DNA from: Chondrus crispus
Taxonomy: Eukaryota; Rhodophyta; Florideophyceae; Gigartinales; Gigartinaceae
Reading direction: 5' to 3'
Assembly: GCF_000350225.1 (NCBI RefSeq)
Contig: NW_005179318.1
Coordinates: forward strand, 35,939 to 99,938
DNA: 64,000 nt
Shown here: one piece after another, positions 19,951-30,926 of the stretch
How the letters are laid out: every line of letters begins with the position of its first letter
Position numbering within the stretch: the first letter of the stretch is position 1
The notes under the pieces: model-generated
The model's database searches: none
The model's input: only the letters and a program-made list of their open reading frames with translations
Told to the model about the DNA's origin: nothing
Made by a program: the position numbers and the translations under genes

Positions 19951-22400
19951 CTTCGGGAGTCCGCGTCGAAGCGGAGGCAAGAGGGCCTCCCCCGGCTACC
20001 TGGAGCCTGACGCCGGGCGGCGAAGGTCGTCCCTCCCCAGTGAAGATCCTGTCAAGGAAGGATCTGTTGAACCCCAAACATGGGAGCAAGCTCAGCCAGC
20101 TACGCCGACCATGGCGAAAATACGTGCCCCCACGTTTACAAGGCACCATTATGGTGATGGCGAAGCGCAATTACAAGTGCTATGCCGACTACGGGCTAGT
20201 CCCGGAACTTTTGGCAAGGAAGCTCACAGTGCTAGACACTGGGGCTGGGCCAAACTTTATTCGAAAGGATGAACTACCTCCGCAGTATATGGAGAAAATG
20301 AAACCAGGATCAACCCCGAACATTCGGGATGCAAACCGTAACCCAATTGTAATATCTGGGACAATTGATCTGGTTGTCAGAATTGGTTCGCGAATTACTC
20401 GCGTAACATTCCTGTATGCGAGCGCCTGGCGGCTGGAGTGGTCCTGGAATGTGACTTCATGGACCGTTTCGTGGAAGCCGTCTACCCACGCCGCAAGACG
20501 ATCGAGCTCGACGACGGGTCCTCGGTCCCTATTTCGAGAAGGCCACTCAGGCGACCGCCGAACGCACGGCCATTGCCGGCGTCCCAAGAATTCGCCAAGG
20601 CAGGCGGTCGGACATCACCTCGAGTCAGCGTCACCAAGCCAGTCGTGCTTGAGCCTGGAACGCAAACATTCGTTTCTGTGACGTCAAAACGGCACGGCCT
20701 CATGATCCTACAGCCGCATGAGAAACTCTACACAAAGAGTCAAGTCGTCGCCTCCAATGGCGTTGTGCAAGTCGAGCCAAATAGCGAGTTCCGCGTGCTC
20801 GTTGCCAATTTTGGCATCGCGCCTTATCGGCTCGTTAAGGGCCAAACGATCGGCACTTTGCTGCCACATCCGACCGCTGTTATAGCGAGTAAAGTCAGCA
20901 TGGCTGCAATGCTAGGCCTCACCGATGAGGAAGCGAACGAAGTCCAACAAGACTTCCACAAGGACGCCAAACGGGCTGTAGAAAACACCTCTATGGCGAG
21001 CAATCCGGATGACGTGGATATCTCACGCCTCCCGGCCCGCCATCTTGATCAGATCAAGTCTATGCTACTCAAGTTCAGCTCCATGTGGAGTGGGGCGCTG
21101 GGCGAGATCAAGGTCACGAAGCATCACATCCACACGATGACTGGAGCGCAACCGATCGCGCAAACCCCTACCGAGCAGGACCACGCGCCCGGGAGGCGGA
21201 GATGAAAGAAGTAGACCGTATGCGCCGAGCCGGAGTAATCGAGCGGTAGAAATCAGCATGGGCCTCACCGGTTGTACTGGTGCCTAAGAAGGACGGGCAG
21301 TTGCGCTTTTGCGTGGACTACCGGCGGCTAAATGCCGTGACGATACGGGATTCATACCCGTTGCCTCGAATGGACGAGTATATTGACTCCCTAGGAGAAG
21401 CAACCGTCTTTTCGACGCTCGACTGCAATAGCGGGTATTGGTAAATACCCGTTGCAGAAGAAGATCGCGAGAAAACCGCGTTTGTGTGTCATGCTGGACT
21501 GTACCAGTATCTCCGTATGCCCCTTGGGCTAACAAACGCTCCCGCTACTTTCCAGCGAACGTTGGATATTATCCTATCCTCCTTCAAATGGAGATCCTGT
21601 CTCGTCTACCTTGACGACGTAATTCTGTTCTCGAAGGATATGGAGAGTCATATACGTCACGTTGACGACGTTCTCGACGCCTTGCAGTCGGCAGGAGTGT
21701 CCCTCAAGTTGAAAAAGTGCTCTTTCTTCACACAAGAAGTACATTACCTTGGCCATGTTATACGGCCAGGGACGCTCTCGATTGATGAGGTGTCGACCAG
21801 GGCTTTACGCGAAATCACGATACCAACCACCCAGACTGAGCTCCGCTCGTTTTTGGGTTTGTGCAACGTCTATCGACGATTTGTACCGAACTACGCCCAT
21901 AAGCCGGCGCCGTTGAACCAGGTTCTCAAGAAGGGGCAACCTGTTAAGCTGGAACCCTTCGGCGAAACTGAGATCAAGGCCTTTGATATGCTGAGAGAAG
22001 CGGTGATATCCCCGCCAATTCTGGCGTTGCCCAAGGCTGGGTTGCCATATTCAATGGACACGGACGCCAGCGACTACCAAGTCGGCACGGCGCTCTTCCA
22101 ATCATACGAAGATGGACAAAGGAAGCCTATCGGGTTTTGGTCTCGGTCACTACACGCTGCAGAGCGAAATTACTCCACTTCGGAGAAAGAATGTCTTGCT
22201 GTTGTGTGGGGTGTAGTGACGCTGCGCCCCTATCTCCAAGGAACCCGGTAAACGGTACATACCGACCATTCTTCCCTCCGCTGGTTAATGGAGATCACGG
22301 ACCCATCAGGCCGACTGATGAGGTGGCGACTCCGTCTTGGAGAGTTTGACTTCGACGTGAAGTACAAGAAGGGCAAGCTCAATACCCAAGCCGACGCGTT
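19947..22400 (+). pseudogene. pol: Pol part 1: protease, reverse transcriptase and RNase H, broken
   Basis: The protease active site LDTGAGPNFIRK is at about 20232-20267. The RT follows with [36 protein letters not shown] (21607-21618) and YLGHVIRPG. RNase H has the DTDASDYQ and ERNYSTSEKECLAVVW motifs. Breaks: a 1-base loss near 20413, a 1-base loss in a C run near 21166, TAG at about 21247, TAA at about 21442 (where relatives have Gln) and TAA at 22249. A working copy would cut the polyprotein, copy RNA to DNA and remove RNA; this one cannot make the full protein. Confidence 0.85.
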
Positions 22401-24563
22401 ATCGCGACTGTTCACATCCGGGGAAAGGACAGTCCCCGGAGATGAAGAAATCCCATGTTTTCTGGGAATATTCTCCGAAATGGAGCCAGTCGATAAGTTT
22501 TCTGACGACTTCGAAGATCTCGAGTCGGCAAGGTTCGACGCGATATTGAACACGGAACGCTACTCGACTGACGAGAATTTATTGGATCCTATCACAAGGG
22601 AAGAGATGCTACGTCATCAGCTGGCAGATGCATTCTGCGCCGGGATTAGAAGGCGAATCAATCGTGGGGATGACATCCCGTTCGCCACTGAAGAGGGCGG
22701 GGTTCTCGTCAGGAACGTAAATGCGACACCACAAGTGGTGGTACCACAGGACCTCCAAGCGAGGATTCTTTACATGGGACATCATGCACTGCTTGCCGGT
22801 CACCCCGGTGGAAGGAAGATGTTCTACAGTCGAACTAGAGATTGCTACTGGCCATCCTTGGCCGTAGATTGCTACGCTTGCTACGCAACTGCCAGAAATT
22901 GCATACATTGCGCTAAAGAGCGAGTCAAACTTCGGAGGAAGACTAAACGCCTCAAGCTGTTCCCAGCTAGGGCGCCTCTCGAGTCGCTCTCGATCGATCT
23001 CCTTGGGGAGTTAATCCGTACCCCTCGCGGAAATCGGTGGCTCCTGGTGATCACGGATCGCTTCTCCAAGCTGGTCCGCACCGTGCCTCTCAAGAAGATT
23101 ACGGCTGCGGAAATCGCGAAGGCTTTCGTCCACCATTTGGTGTTTGTCTACGGACCACCAGTCACGGTGCTGGCGGATAACGGAAAGCAATTCGTGTCCC
23201 GACTCTTCCAAGAGATTTGCCACACCTGGGCATCAAGAACGTCTTTACGACGACCTACCACCCCCAAACAAATGGGCAGGTGGAGCGCTTCAACAGGACA
23301 ATACTGTCAGCGCTTCGACATTATGTCGCTGAACACCCAAAAGACTGGGACCTCTTCACTGATGCGCTTAAGTATGCGTACAATACTCAAACGCATAGTA
23401 CAACCAAGCTGGCCCCCTTCGAACTCGTCTTATCGCGACCACCGCGTGCCCTATCGTTGCAGGCAGAACCTCATCTGGAGGAAGTTGGCCATGCCAAGTA
23501 TCACGCCAAGTGGCGAGCCTGGCTTCGTGGACTTATGAGCACGGCTCAAGCCGAAATGAAGAAGTCTCAAGAACGCTATCGAGCGAACTACGATAAGCAC
23601 ATACGCCATCCAAAGGCGGAGTATCGTCCCGGGACACACGTGTTCGTCCGACGCGACTACGCAAATCCCCGCACAGAAGCTCGCCACAAGCTGGCGCCAG
23701 TGGCAAATGGACCATACCGCGTCGTTTCTGCGGATCAGGACACCGTGGTTATCCAGGATGGAGAAGAACAAGAACGCATTATACGCGATCGGGTAGTACC
23801 TGCACCAGTGCAGCCGAGTCAACCCGTAACGTCATCCACGACGAATATCCACGATCAAAATCGTGTTCACCGTCCCGATAGACCGGGTATCCCGAGCGGT
23901 ACAGTATCTACCTCTCCTATAGAGCAGTCTCAGGTTCCCCCAACAGGGTTGGCGGACTTGCCAGACACATCGCCTATGAATGGCGCCGCCCAAACCGGAA
24001 TTTGGAACAGAGCTCGGATTGGACAGCCGCCGCCTTCGAGGCGCTCTGATGGGACGACCAAAAGCCGTCCCGAACACTCGAGGCATGAGGCTCGTCGCTA
24101 CGCCCGGTTGGCGAATAATACTCCGGTCGGACAGGAGAAAAACTCTACACCTCTCGCAGACAGTCCCCGTGACGAGCCGACTCCCGTCTCCAACGAAGGA
24201 GAAGGAGACGCACGCCGCCAATTGGCGCCCGACGCAGCCGCCCAGACCGTCCCTGCAGTGACGGAACAACGCGCAAGTAACCCGCGAGGAGCCGCGTCTA
24301 ACAATACAACAAGAAAAGTGCACAGAGGTCAGTCGCAATCTCCACACGCCATCGATGGCGAAAAATACGTGGTCGACCACGTCGTCGCGCATCGCTATGA
24401 CGACGACGGTAAACTCGTCTTCCGAGTAAGATGGTACGGCTACACGCTGGAGGACGACACTGAAGAACCAATTAGTCACCTCCGACGGAGCCATGTAATT
24501 TTATATTGCAAAAGAAAGGGATTGAATGTCCCAGACTCGATCATCCGAGCAAGACAAGGATAG
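22401..24563 (+). pseudogene. pol: Pol part 2: integrase and chromodomain, frameshifted
   Basis: The HHCC zinc region (GHHALLAGHPGG ... CIHC) is followed by the catalytic core: SIDLLGEL, then VLADNGKQF, then TNGQVERFNRT after a 1-base loss near 23225. The GPY/F module (ANGPYRVV) and a Pro/Arg-rich linker lead to a chromodomain at about 24364-24530. In the chromodomain the usual T-W-E-P reads T-E-E-P, so an aromatic-cage-region Trp is lost. The integrase joins element DNA to the genome; this copy is dead in cis. Confidence 0.85.
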
Positions 24564-24750
24564 ATCAGGACAAAGGTGGTTCCTCTTTACCTTAAAAAGA
24601 ATGACTACACGCCCTATGGCGCTACTGTACGCGAGTTACCGCTTCGCACTTACCGCCAGATGGCGTTGTGAAATCCTCAAGGAGGTTAAAGAGTGCAGTC
24701 AACGATGACTGGGTAATTAATCGCGTGTCTCAGGCGGATCGGCACGACCC

Positions 24751-24766
24751 ATGAAGGAGGGGGTGA
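24751..24766 (+). promoter_or_regulatory. Polypurine tract of element D
   Basis: ATGAAGGAGGGGGTGA immediately before the TGTAG of the 3' LTR. Confidence 0.75.
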
Positions 24767-24854
24767 TGTAGTGCAGTGACCCCGCGCCCTTTACGCCTGG
24801 CCACCGCCGTCGTGGGGCCACGCTCCCCGCCTTTGACACGTGTGTCACACCTGC

Positions 24855-24964
24855 GCTCATCCAAAGTGTACGCGTACACTTTGAATGAGCCCACACGTGT
24901 ATGGTGTGCGCTCCCGTCTATGACACGTGTACTCATCCAAAGTGTACGCGTACACTTTGGATGA
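24855..24964. repeat. Two palindromes around AAAGTGTACGCGTACACTTT in LTR D
   Basis: 24855-24890 is a 36-bp palindrome with one mismatched pair. 24933-24964 is a perfect 32-bp palindrome with the same centre. They repeat at a 78-bp distance. Could be enhancer sites or cruciform formers in U3. Confidence 0.9.
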
Positions 24965-25232
24965 TACCACACGTGTATGATAAGCGCACCACACGTGTAC
25001 TGTGCGCACACACTTGGGAAGGTACCCCACGTGTACCACACGTGGACACACGTGTATGACAGTCGTATGACACGTATATGATACGTGTACAACACGTGTA
25101 CGACACGTATACATACGTGGTGCCCACAAGTTTCTACGCTAATTAGCGTCTAATGCCAAGTGGCAATTCTAATGACGATAATGAATTATTAATTACCCAT
25201 TTAGTAACCGACGCCGACGACGGCGCTCGGCC

Positions 25233-25239
25233 TATATAG
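25233..25239 (+). promoter_or_regulatory. TATA box of LTR D
   Basis: TATATAG in CGGCCTATATAGGTCGGG. LTR A has TATATAG at 5310 in a similar GC-rich setting, followed by a TTAGTAAAA/CTACAGTAAAG-like motif about 20 bp downstream. Confidence 0.6.
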
Positions 25240-25688
25240 GTCGGGTGTCGGAAGGCGCTACAGTAAAGAGATATCAGGTGATCGGACCCCATCTCTGGTA
25301 GGATCCTCTACGGTTCCTATCTAGTTAGCTAAGTCTGATACCTGCACCCTTCGCCGTCATCCTTTTTCTTGTTTTTCCATTACTTTTTTCCCTATTTTCT
25401 ACGTTTCTACGCTACACTTCTCCTTCCTTCTTTCTTCTGCTTTCTTGTTTTGTTCTTCTTTGACGCTGTCGATAGCGGTCCGCGACGCGACCGCCACACC
25501 CACTCCTTCTAGTTACTCGATCCCGAGTACCCCTTCACGCGCTGACCGCGACTCTACCCGCGATTCTCGCGTTACCTCTGAGCTACTATGGACAGAGGGC
25601 CCCGAACACCCTGGTGGTGACTGGACATACCGCTTTCCCTCATAGCGAGATTTACGACCTCGTTGGCGTGTGTGTCCACTGCACTACA

Positions 25689-26451
25689 TCAATGTTAGCA
25701 ATGTTTTAACCACACGCAAAATAGAATTTGGAAAGAGCATTTCAACTTAGAGATTCCACAAGAACCGCATTTCCCAAGCGAAAAGCTTCACCATATCCAA
25801 TGTAAAAGTCTAAATGAGTACTTCCTACGATGTCCAGTATTTCCGAAATGGCGAAACTGTGTTTCCGTATTGAATCTCTTAAGTAAACTATGATTAAGGA
25901 TAAAAGCATCTGATTTCGTTCTACTCACTTCCATTTAAATGCGTAGAATATAACTTAGCGAAGTATCCGAGTGTAGAGGACTACCGTAACTAAACGAAAG
26001 TTATTCAGGTGGGAGAATGTATTCATTGACATACCCCTCTACCTTTCAAAGCATATCTACGAAGTACTTGTTAGGAAAGCTTCCATGTCATACACGTCAC
26101 CGACGTGGGTGGGCTTTATTTCTCAGAAATTTACAGCACAGATTCTCCATGACTGCAAGCCAATCAGGGCACTAGAGCCACAGTACTGTATTCTGAAAAT
26201 GGCAACAACCAATGCTCTTTGGGAATACGTGTGATCGTCATCATCAAAAGTTTCTAAACAATTAAATATGTGTTTTGAATGATCTACGCTTTCATTTCTT
26301 CAATTTCGCAATCAAATCGCATATTTAGCCGCACTCTTTTCAAAGTGTCTGTTCACATATTTCTTCAAACTGGCTTCAACAATCATTTTCCCGCTGGATT
26401 ACTGAAAAACAATCCCTTAACAGGAGGTTTAGGGGATTTCAATTATCAAAA
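25689..26451. other. AT-rich sequence, no gene seen
   Basis: Flank between LTR D and the Crypton-like recombinase. May include the 5' part of that element, but no ends were found. Confidence 0.5.
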
Positions 26452-27701
26452 ATGTCAACTCAGCAAGGAAGGGGAGAGGGAAGAAAAAGGGGGTTGTGAA
26501 TGCTTTGACAGACGGTCCCTTGCGCGAATCCTACGATCTGGTATCTACTTCCGCGAGCGCATCAACGCAAGCGAATGTGAAGTTAGCAAGACGAGTTCTG
26601 AAAGAGTACTGTGCTCTGAAAGGTGCCCCAGATCCACATCGCGTCACCCCAGAGAGCTCATAACTCATTCACAATCTTCTCGCAGATTACTGTAAGTTTG
26701 GAACTGCTGATGCTCTCAAGAATGACAGCATGGGAGCTCTGGCGCAGGGACTTCGACATGTCTATTGCGAACACGGCCACACCAAAACGTGGCAGGTTGA
26801 CGAGTCTGCTGGTAAGGCAAGCGGCAACCCGCTGATTGGAAACCCTGATTTGCAGGCGCTGCGAAAGGCCCATCGCGTTCATTTGGCTCATCTACGATTC
26901 GTGACGTTACGCTTACGGCCAATCACAGCAGCTAATATCTGTGATTTGGCCGAAAAGTTTTGGTACGGGAGAGAAAAGGTAACCGCAGCACCTGACGTGC
27001 TCCTACATGCCATCCTCGTTGTCGGGTTGAATTTGGGACTCAGATATGATGAAATTAAGAAGTTGAAAGTCGAAAACGTCTCTGTCGGGTCCGGTGGCTG
27101 CACGATGACGTTGCTTGAATCAATTAAGAATTCAACTGTGCATGGGACGTACCAGCTTCGCGATTGGTTCGGGAACTCTGCCTTGCAGTTCTCATATCTT
27201 ATGGATCTATTCTTAGCATTGTACTCCTGGCTGACACTTCGTGGAAGTAGCCCAGGGCCTTTATTTTATGATGTGAATGAGACAAGAAGTGGTTAGGTCA
27301 TTGACACCAAAGCACCGTGGAGTTCTAAGAAATTCACCGAGTTCTTCCGAGGTCGCTTGTCATCAATTAGTGTCGGATCGGGTGATCTGGGTATGTACTC
27401 CGGACATTCAATCAAAAGAGGTTCAGTGCAGCTGTATCGAGCTCTAGGGCTTCGCGATGAAGCAATTATGGAAATAATTCAGATGAGTGGATATCAAGCG
27501 TATGCCAACTATTGCGCTGCCTACAACGACTGTGCTCCGCCAGAGCTTCCTCGCTTTAATTCAGTCCTGGAGTATGTACGTCATGCGAAAACTATTTGCG
27601 AAGACTCTGAGCAGATTTATGGGAAGGAGGACTTTGCAAAGTTTCTTGAGCACGTCCATACTGGTCTCAGTTCAAACGATGTGGACAAAACTTTCAGTTA
27701 G
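26452..27701 (+). pseudogene. Tyrosine recombinase of a Crypton-like element, broken
   Basis: Conserved recombinase parts are in place: an N-terminal SAM-like helical region (LADYCKFGTADALKNDSMGA), the first catalytic Arg in LGLRYDEIKKL (about 27041), the H-x-x-[KR] box in YSGHSIKRGS (about 27400) and the Tyr region (AYANYCAAYND, about 27500). The most likely start is the ATG at 26452. Breaks: a frameshift in the A/G run near 26490-26500, an in-frame TAA at 26661 and an in-frame TAG at 27294; the frame is otherwise continuous. Crypton recombinases move circular DNA copies by site-specific strand exchange. A DIRS-type recombinase is the alternative, but no RT is nearby. A GCR1-like domain follows at 29383, which favours Crypton. 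Confidence 0.7.
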
Positions 27702-28069
27702 TCTAGTGAAATGTTTTCGTCGAGTACAATAGTGGTGCTCAAACCTTGTTCTGAAATTCTAGTTCTAATTCTGAAACGACGCTTTCTCGACCAATCACAG
27801 GAGTTCAGAACTTTTTCAGAAAATAAAATTAACCCCCAACAGTGATTCTTACTTGTCGCCTGAATCAAGCAGCTGTAATTCAAGAACACGCTCTGATTGG
27901 CACAACCTTCTCGCAGTTGACGCCCTCGTACTGTTACTTCAACAAATGCTGTATCTGTTTCGGTCTATCGTGGCGCGATCTGAAACTGAAACACAACCGC
28001 AGCAGCAAAGAGCAGTAGCGTGCCAAGCGCGCACTCATTAGACACAATTCTGTACATCAGAATCATAAC

Positions 28070-28120
28070 AAGCACCGAATCCGATACAAGAGAAGTAGTC
28101 CTGTATCGGGCTCGGTGCTT
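28070..28120. repeat. Imperfect hairpin inside the TIR element
   Basis: AAGCACCGA-AT-CCGATAC pairs with GTATCGG-GC-TCGGTGCTT around a loop of about 13 bases. Confidence 0.85.
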
Positions 28121-28667
28121 AGATCGCTTGTCAGCATGTCAGCTCCGCGGGTGTCGCGCAGAGAAGAAACGCGCCGCTCGAGATACCGCGCGCTGGCGAC
28201 CAGCCCGACCACCTCCAGCATCCTCCTTCCACTGCGCGCGCTCTTATCAGCGGCGCGCTCAAGCGCTTTGTTGAAGCGCGTCTTGCCCGGCCCGCAATAC
28301 ACCTCGGCGAGACGGCGCTTCTTGCGGGAAGACTGCAATGGCCGCAAAAGCAAGATCGCGAGCGCGCCGCTGCTCAGCTCCTTGCGCATGCATTCTACGG
28401 AGGATGGCTTCATGACCTCCCGTGATCAAGTAGTACCGCCCGTCCCGGTCGCGTGCTCATGCAACTGCTGTTGTGGAGCTCCAGAAGAGGCGTGTGTGCA
28501 CATTTCTCTACTTGGGTTCTCGAAGACAGGTGTCACTGTGTGTGACGTGGAGCCGGATACCTGGCCAGCGGAGCCGGATCAGGCGACGGACATTCAGAAA
28601 TGTTCTTAATCAAAAAAACTTACACAAGCGAAATTGCGTCCCAATCGACTTTCAGAAAGTTCTGACC

Positions 28668-28695
28668 CGTCTACGAGCTCCGGAGCTCGTAGACG
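28668..28695. repeat. Perfect 28-bp palindrome inside the TIR element
   Basis: Left arm CGTCTACGAGCTCC and its exact inverted copy, with no spacer, centred between 28681 and 28682. Confidence 0.95.
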
Positions 28696-28906
28696 AGTTA
28701 GAATTTTTTCTGAATCAATCTGGCCAATGAGCTTGCGAAAATCGATTCAGAATGAGAACTAGATTTTTCAGAACTAGGTTTGAGCACCACTAATAAATAA
28801 TGTGGTACTTGCTTTATGGATCATAGTTTTCTGTTTAAATGATATATAAGTGATCGTCTTAATAATTTCAGAGCGAGGAATAACCAACAGACCCACACGA
28901 CAAAAC

Positions 28907-29137
28907 ATGGAGAGACGAGGGTTCATGCGGCCGATCCAAGGGGGTGGAGAAGGTGCCGGATTCAAACCCCCTAGACAAATCCTGCAACTTGAACCGGAGA
29001 TTGGTATGATGATCTGTAAGGAGATATTGCTTTCGTCGGGTAACACTAATTCTGTCGGCAAATCGAAAAATCAGGGAAGCGATTCAGAGAATGAAGGACA
29101 AATTTATGCTGTTCAAGATGAGAAAATGAAAGTTTAG
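28907..29137 (+). pseudogene. Possible middle part of the Crypton-like protein (76 aa)
   Basis: A short ORF from an ATG at 28907 (MERRGFMRPIQ, later SGNTNSVGKSKNQGSDSENE) running into a frame with KKELQQRL-like residues after its stop. It lies between the recombinase and the GCR1-like region, in the same direction. No homology recognised; may be chance. Confidence 0.2.
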
Positions 29138-29382
29138 AAGAAAGAGCTACAGCAGAGACTATTTCTCTTGCACCAGAGAAGGAAGGAATCTTCTAGTGCG
29201 CTGTCGAAAAGAAATACGAGCGTACAGTTGTACGCCTCGTGGAAAGAAAACGCCGTGGAAGATTGAAGTAAAGAACTGCTGATACAAAAGAATTGCATTG
29301 CTTCTGCAGCTGCAGAGGCAACAGAACGGGACTTCGATTCATTTACTCATTCATTGCATAAGAAACAGAAAACGGGGCTCAA

Positions 29383-29755
29383 ATGGAACCCAGTACAGTA
29401 GTAAAATTCATTCCAGGACTACCGAAGACCATAGAAGAAGTAGTTGAGCTGTGGCGAAGGGGAGACAAAAAATCTCGACTGTCAACCACTGAGAAAGTTT
29501 ACAGACTCAGAGATGCGAAGGAAAATGGTTCCGAACTATAGCCATCAGATGTGGACCCTTTCTGGACAGAAGAATAGCTTCTTGCGAATCAAGGCTTTAG
29601 TGGAACGAGTACAGGAATTTGGCCCTGTACGAATTGGTCTGATGGATATCGGAAGTGACAATGATTGGGAACAAGCCGTTCAAGGATTTCATGCCGCGTA
29701 TGACAAAGATGGGAGGCCCCAGGCGTTATTGCGTGTACTGCGTCAAAAAGATTAA
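29383..29755 (+). pseudogene. GCR1-like DNA-binding domain remnant
   Basis: Two overlapping frames together resemble the GCR1_C domain found at the end of Crypton proteins. The first gives TIEEVVELWRRGDK...LSTTEK (29383-29541, ending at TAG). The second continues SHQMWTLSGQKNSFLRIKAL and then VERVQEF (from about 29540 in the next frame). The pattern W-x-x-G ... W ... R-x-K-x-x-V is what I rely on. A frameshift near 29530 separates the halves. The family binds DNA through this domain. Confidence 0.4.
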
Positions 29756-30175
29756 TAAAAAATATGAAAACCGTCTTACTGTAAAGGGAGGCCAGTCTCT
29801 CACCTCATCCATCTTATCAGAAATTGATGTCGTGGTACAGAGTGCTGTGACAGTTTCTGTTGTATGGTGAGACACACGACAGAATGTTCAGATTTATCAT
29901 GCGTGTAGAAATACAAACGCTGTCACGGAGGTATCCAGAGAAGATGTTTTCTCGTTATTGCAGTTGAAGCTAAAAATAGACTGAACTACATACAAGTTGA
30001 CTGCATAAATATGAACTCTTTTTCATAAAACGTTCCCGTGGCAAGGCATATCCGTCCTGATGGTTTAGACCTAAAATGTATTGGAAGAACGTCTAACAAA
30101 ACAAGATTTTAGTGGCATGGAACATTGCGACCTGATTTTACTTCTCAGCAGTTAAGTGTTCACTTGTTTGACTCT
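29756..30175. other. AT-rich sequence, no gene seen
   Basis: Left flank of element B, ending in the target-site copy ACTCT at 30171-30175. Confidence 0.5.
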
Positions 30176-30850
30176 TGTAGCATAAGCTCAGATCAGAATT
30201 AGATTTAGAATTAGATCGCGCGCGAGCACACACGTGTACTGTCAGGACTGTCAGGACGCCCGCACACACGTGTACTGTCAGGACCATCAGGACGGCCGCA
30301 CACACGTGTATCATCGGCGCGCGCGCACACACGTGTATGGACAGCGCTACAGTAGCTGAGTACGGTAGCTCAGCACTGTAACGCGCTACAGTGCAGTACG
30401 GACTGTACTGTAGCCCTGTATGATAGACGCGACAGACGCGTAATTGTATATTAAACCACGGGAACCGAGGGCGGCGGAGGGAAGGCAAGCATCGGCTTGG
30501 CCAGACCCTCACCGTCGGCTAACCCGGAACGCTTACTCTAACTCGGGGACGCTCTCTCTGTTCGCATTTTAGAGTAGAAGGACACGGGTAGCGGACGCGT
30601 ACGTGCGCGTGCGAGCTAGGATCCGCCTCCGCCCGTCGGTACTGGAACGTCACCCAGTACCGCGCCGGGGCGTCGATCCGCTCTACCTCATACACTAACG
30701 CGTTCGCGACTCGACCCGCTCTACCACCGCTACCGGCCCGTATCCTTCCTCACCTGGTTGCTTACTGGTGCTTTCTGTTCTTCTCGCGTTCTCCAGGGTC
30801 TCTTACGCGGACTGAGCATACACCCCTGTCGTTGGGGTGTTTATGCTACA
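30176..30850 (+). repeat. 5' LTR of element B (675 bp)
   Basis: Begins TGTAGCATAAGC and ends GTTTATGCTACA (10-bp perfect terminal inverted repeat). Four ACACACGTGTA motifs lie in the first 170 bp, with TACAGTA/TACTGTA elements after them. TATATTAA at 30447-30454 is the likely TATA box. It is 29 bp longer than the 3' copy, mainly because of one extra CACGTGT-containing repeat unit. Confidence 0.95.
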
Positions 30851-30851
30851 G

Positions 30852-30869
30852 TGGTCTCCCGACCTAGAA
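30852..30869 (+). promoter_or_regulatory. Primer-binding site of element B
   Basis: TGGTCTCCCGACCTAGAA one base after the 5' LTR. It begins with TGG, the complement of a tRNA 3' CCA. The same 18 bases form the primer site of element C. The tRNA was not identified. Confidence 0.8.
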
Positions 30870-30926
30870 GGCCACGCGATTATCGCGAGAAGAATATCGT
30901 TCCAATCCGCGTCCGCGCGCCGCGAA

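Larger units (their letters stand above)
19594..25688 (+). mobile_element. Chromovirus D (Ty3/gypsy), 5'-truncated and degenerate
   Basis: Holds the end of gag (zinc knuckle), protease, RT, RNase H, integrase, chromodomain, polypurine tract and 3' LTR. The 5' LTR, primer site and most of gag are missing: the element begins exactly at the CACTA right end. Pol has at least three 1-base frameshifts and three in-frame stops. Only about 200 bp separate the pol stop from the LTR, so unlike A, B and C there is no antisense ORF. Confidence 0.85.
24767..25688 (+). repeat. 3' LTR of element D (922 bp)
   Basis: Starts TGTAGTGCAGTG and ends CACTGCACTACA, a perfect 12-bp inverted repeat with TG...CA ends. 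The first 370 bp are packed with ACACGTGT-type motifs and two long palindromes. A TATATAG box at 25233-25239 and CTACAGTAAAG about 20 bp later mark the probable core promoter. The 5' mate is not in the window. Confidence 0.85.
27732..28790. mobile_element. Short TIR element, 1059 bp, with TA target duplication
   Basis: The ends are inverted copies: GTGGTGCTCAAACC then TGTTCTGAAATTCTAG on the left, and the same with few changes read inward from 28790. About 40 of 44 bases match. TA flanks both sides (27730-27731 and 28791-28792), as for Tc1/mariner-type insertions. No transposase is inside, so it is non-autonomous. It sits between the recombinase and GCR1-like parts of the Crypton-like element. 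Internal hairpins lie at 28070-28120 and 28668-28695. Confidence 0.75.
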
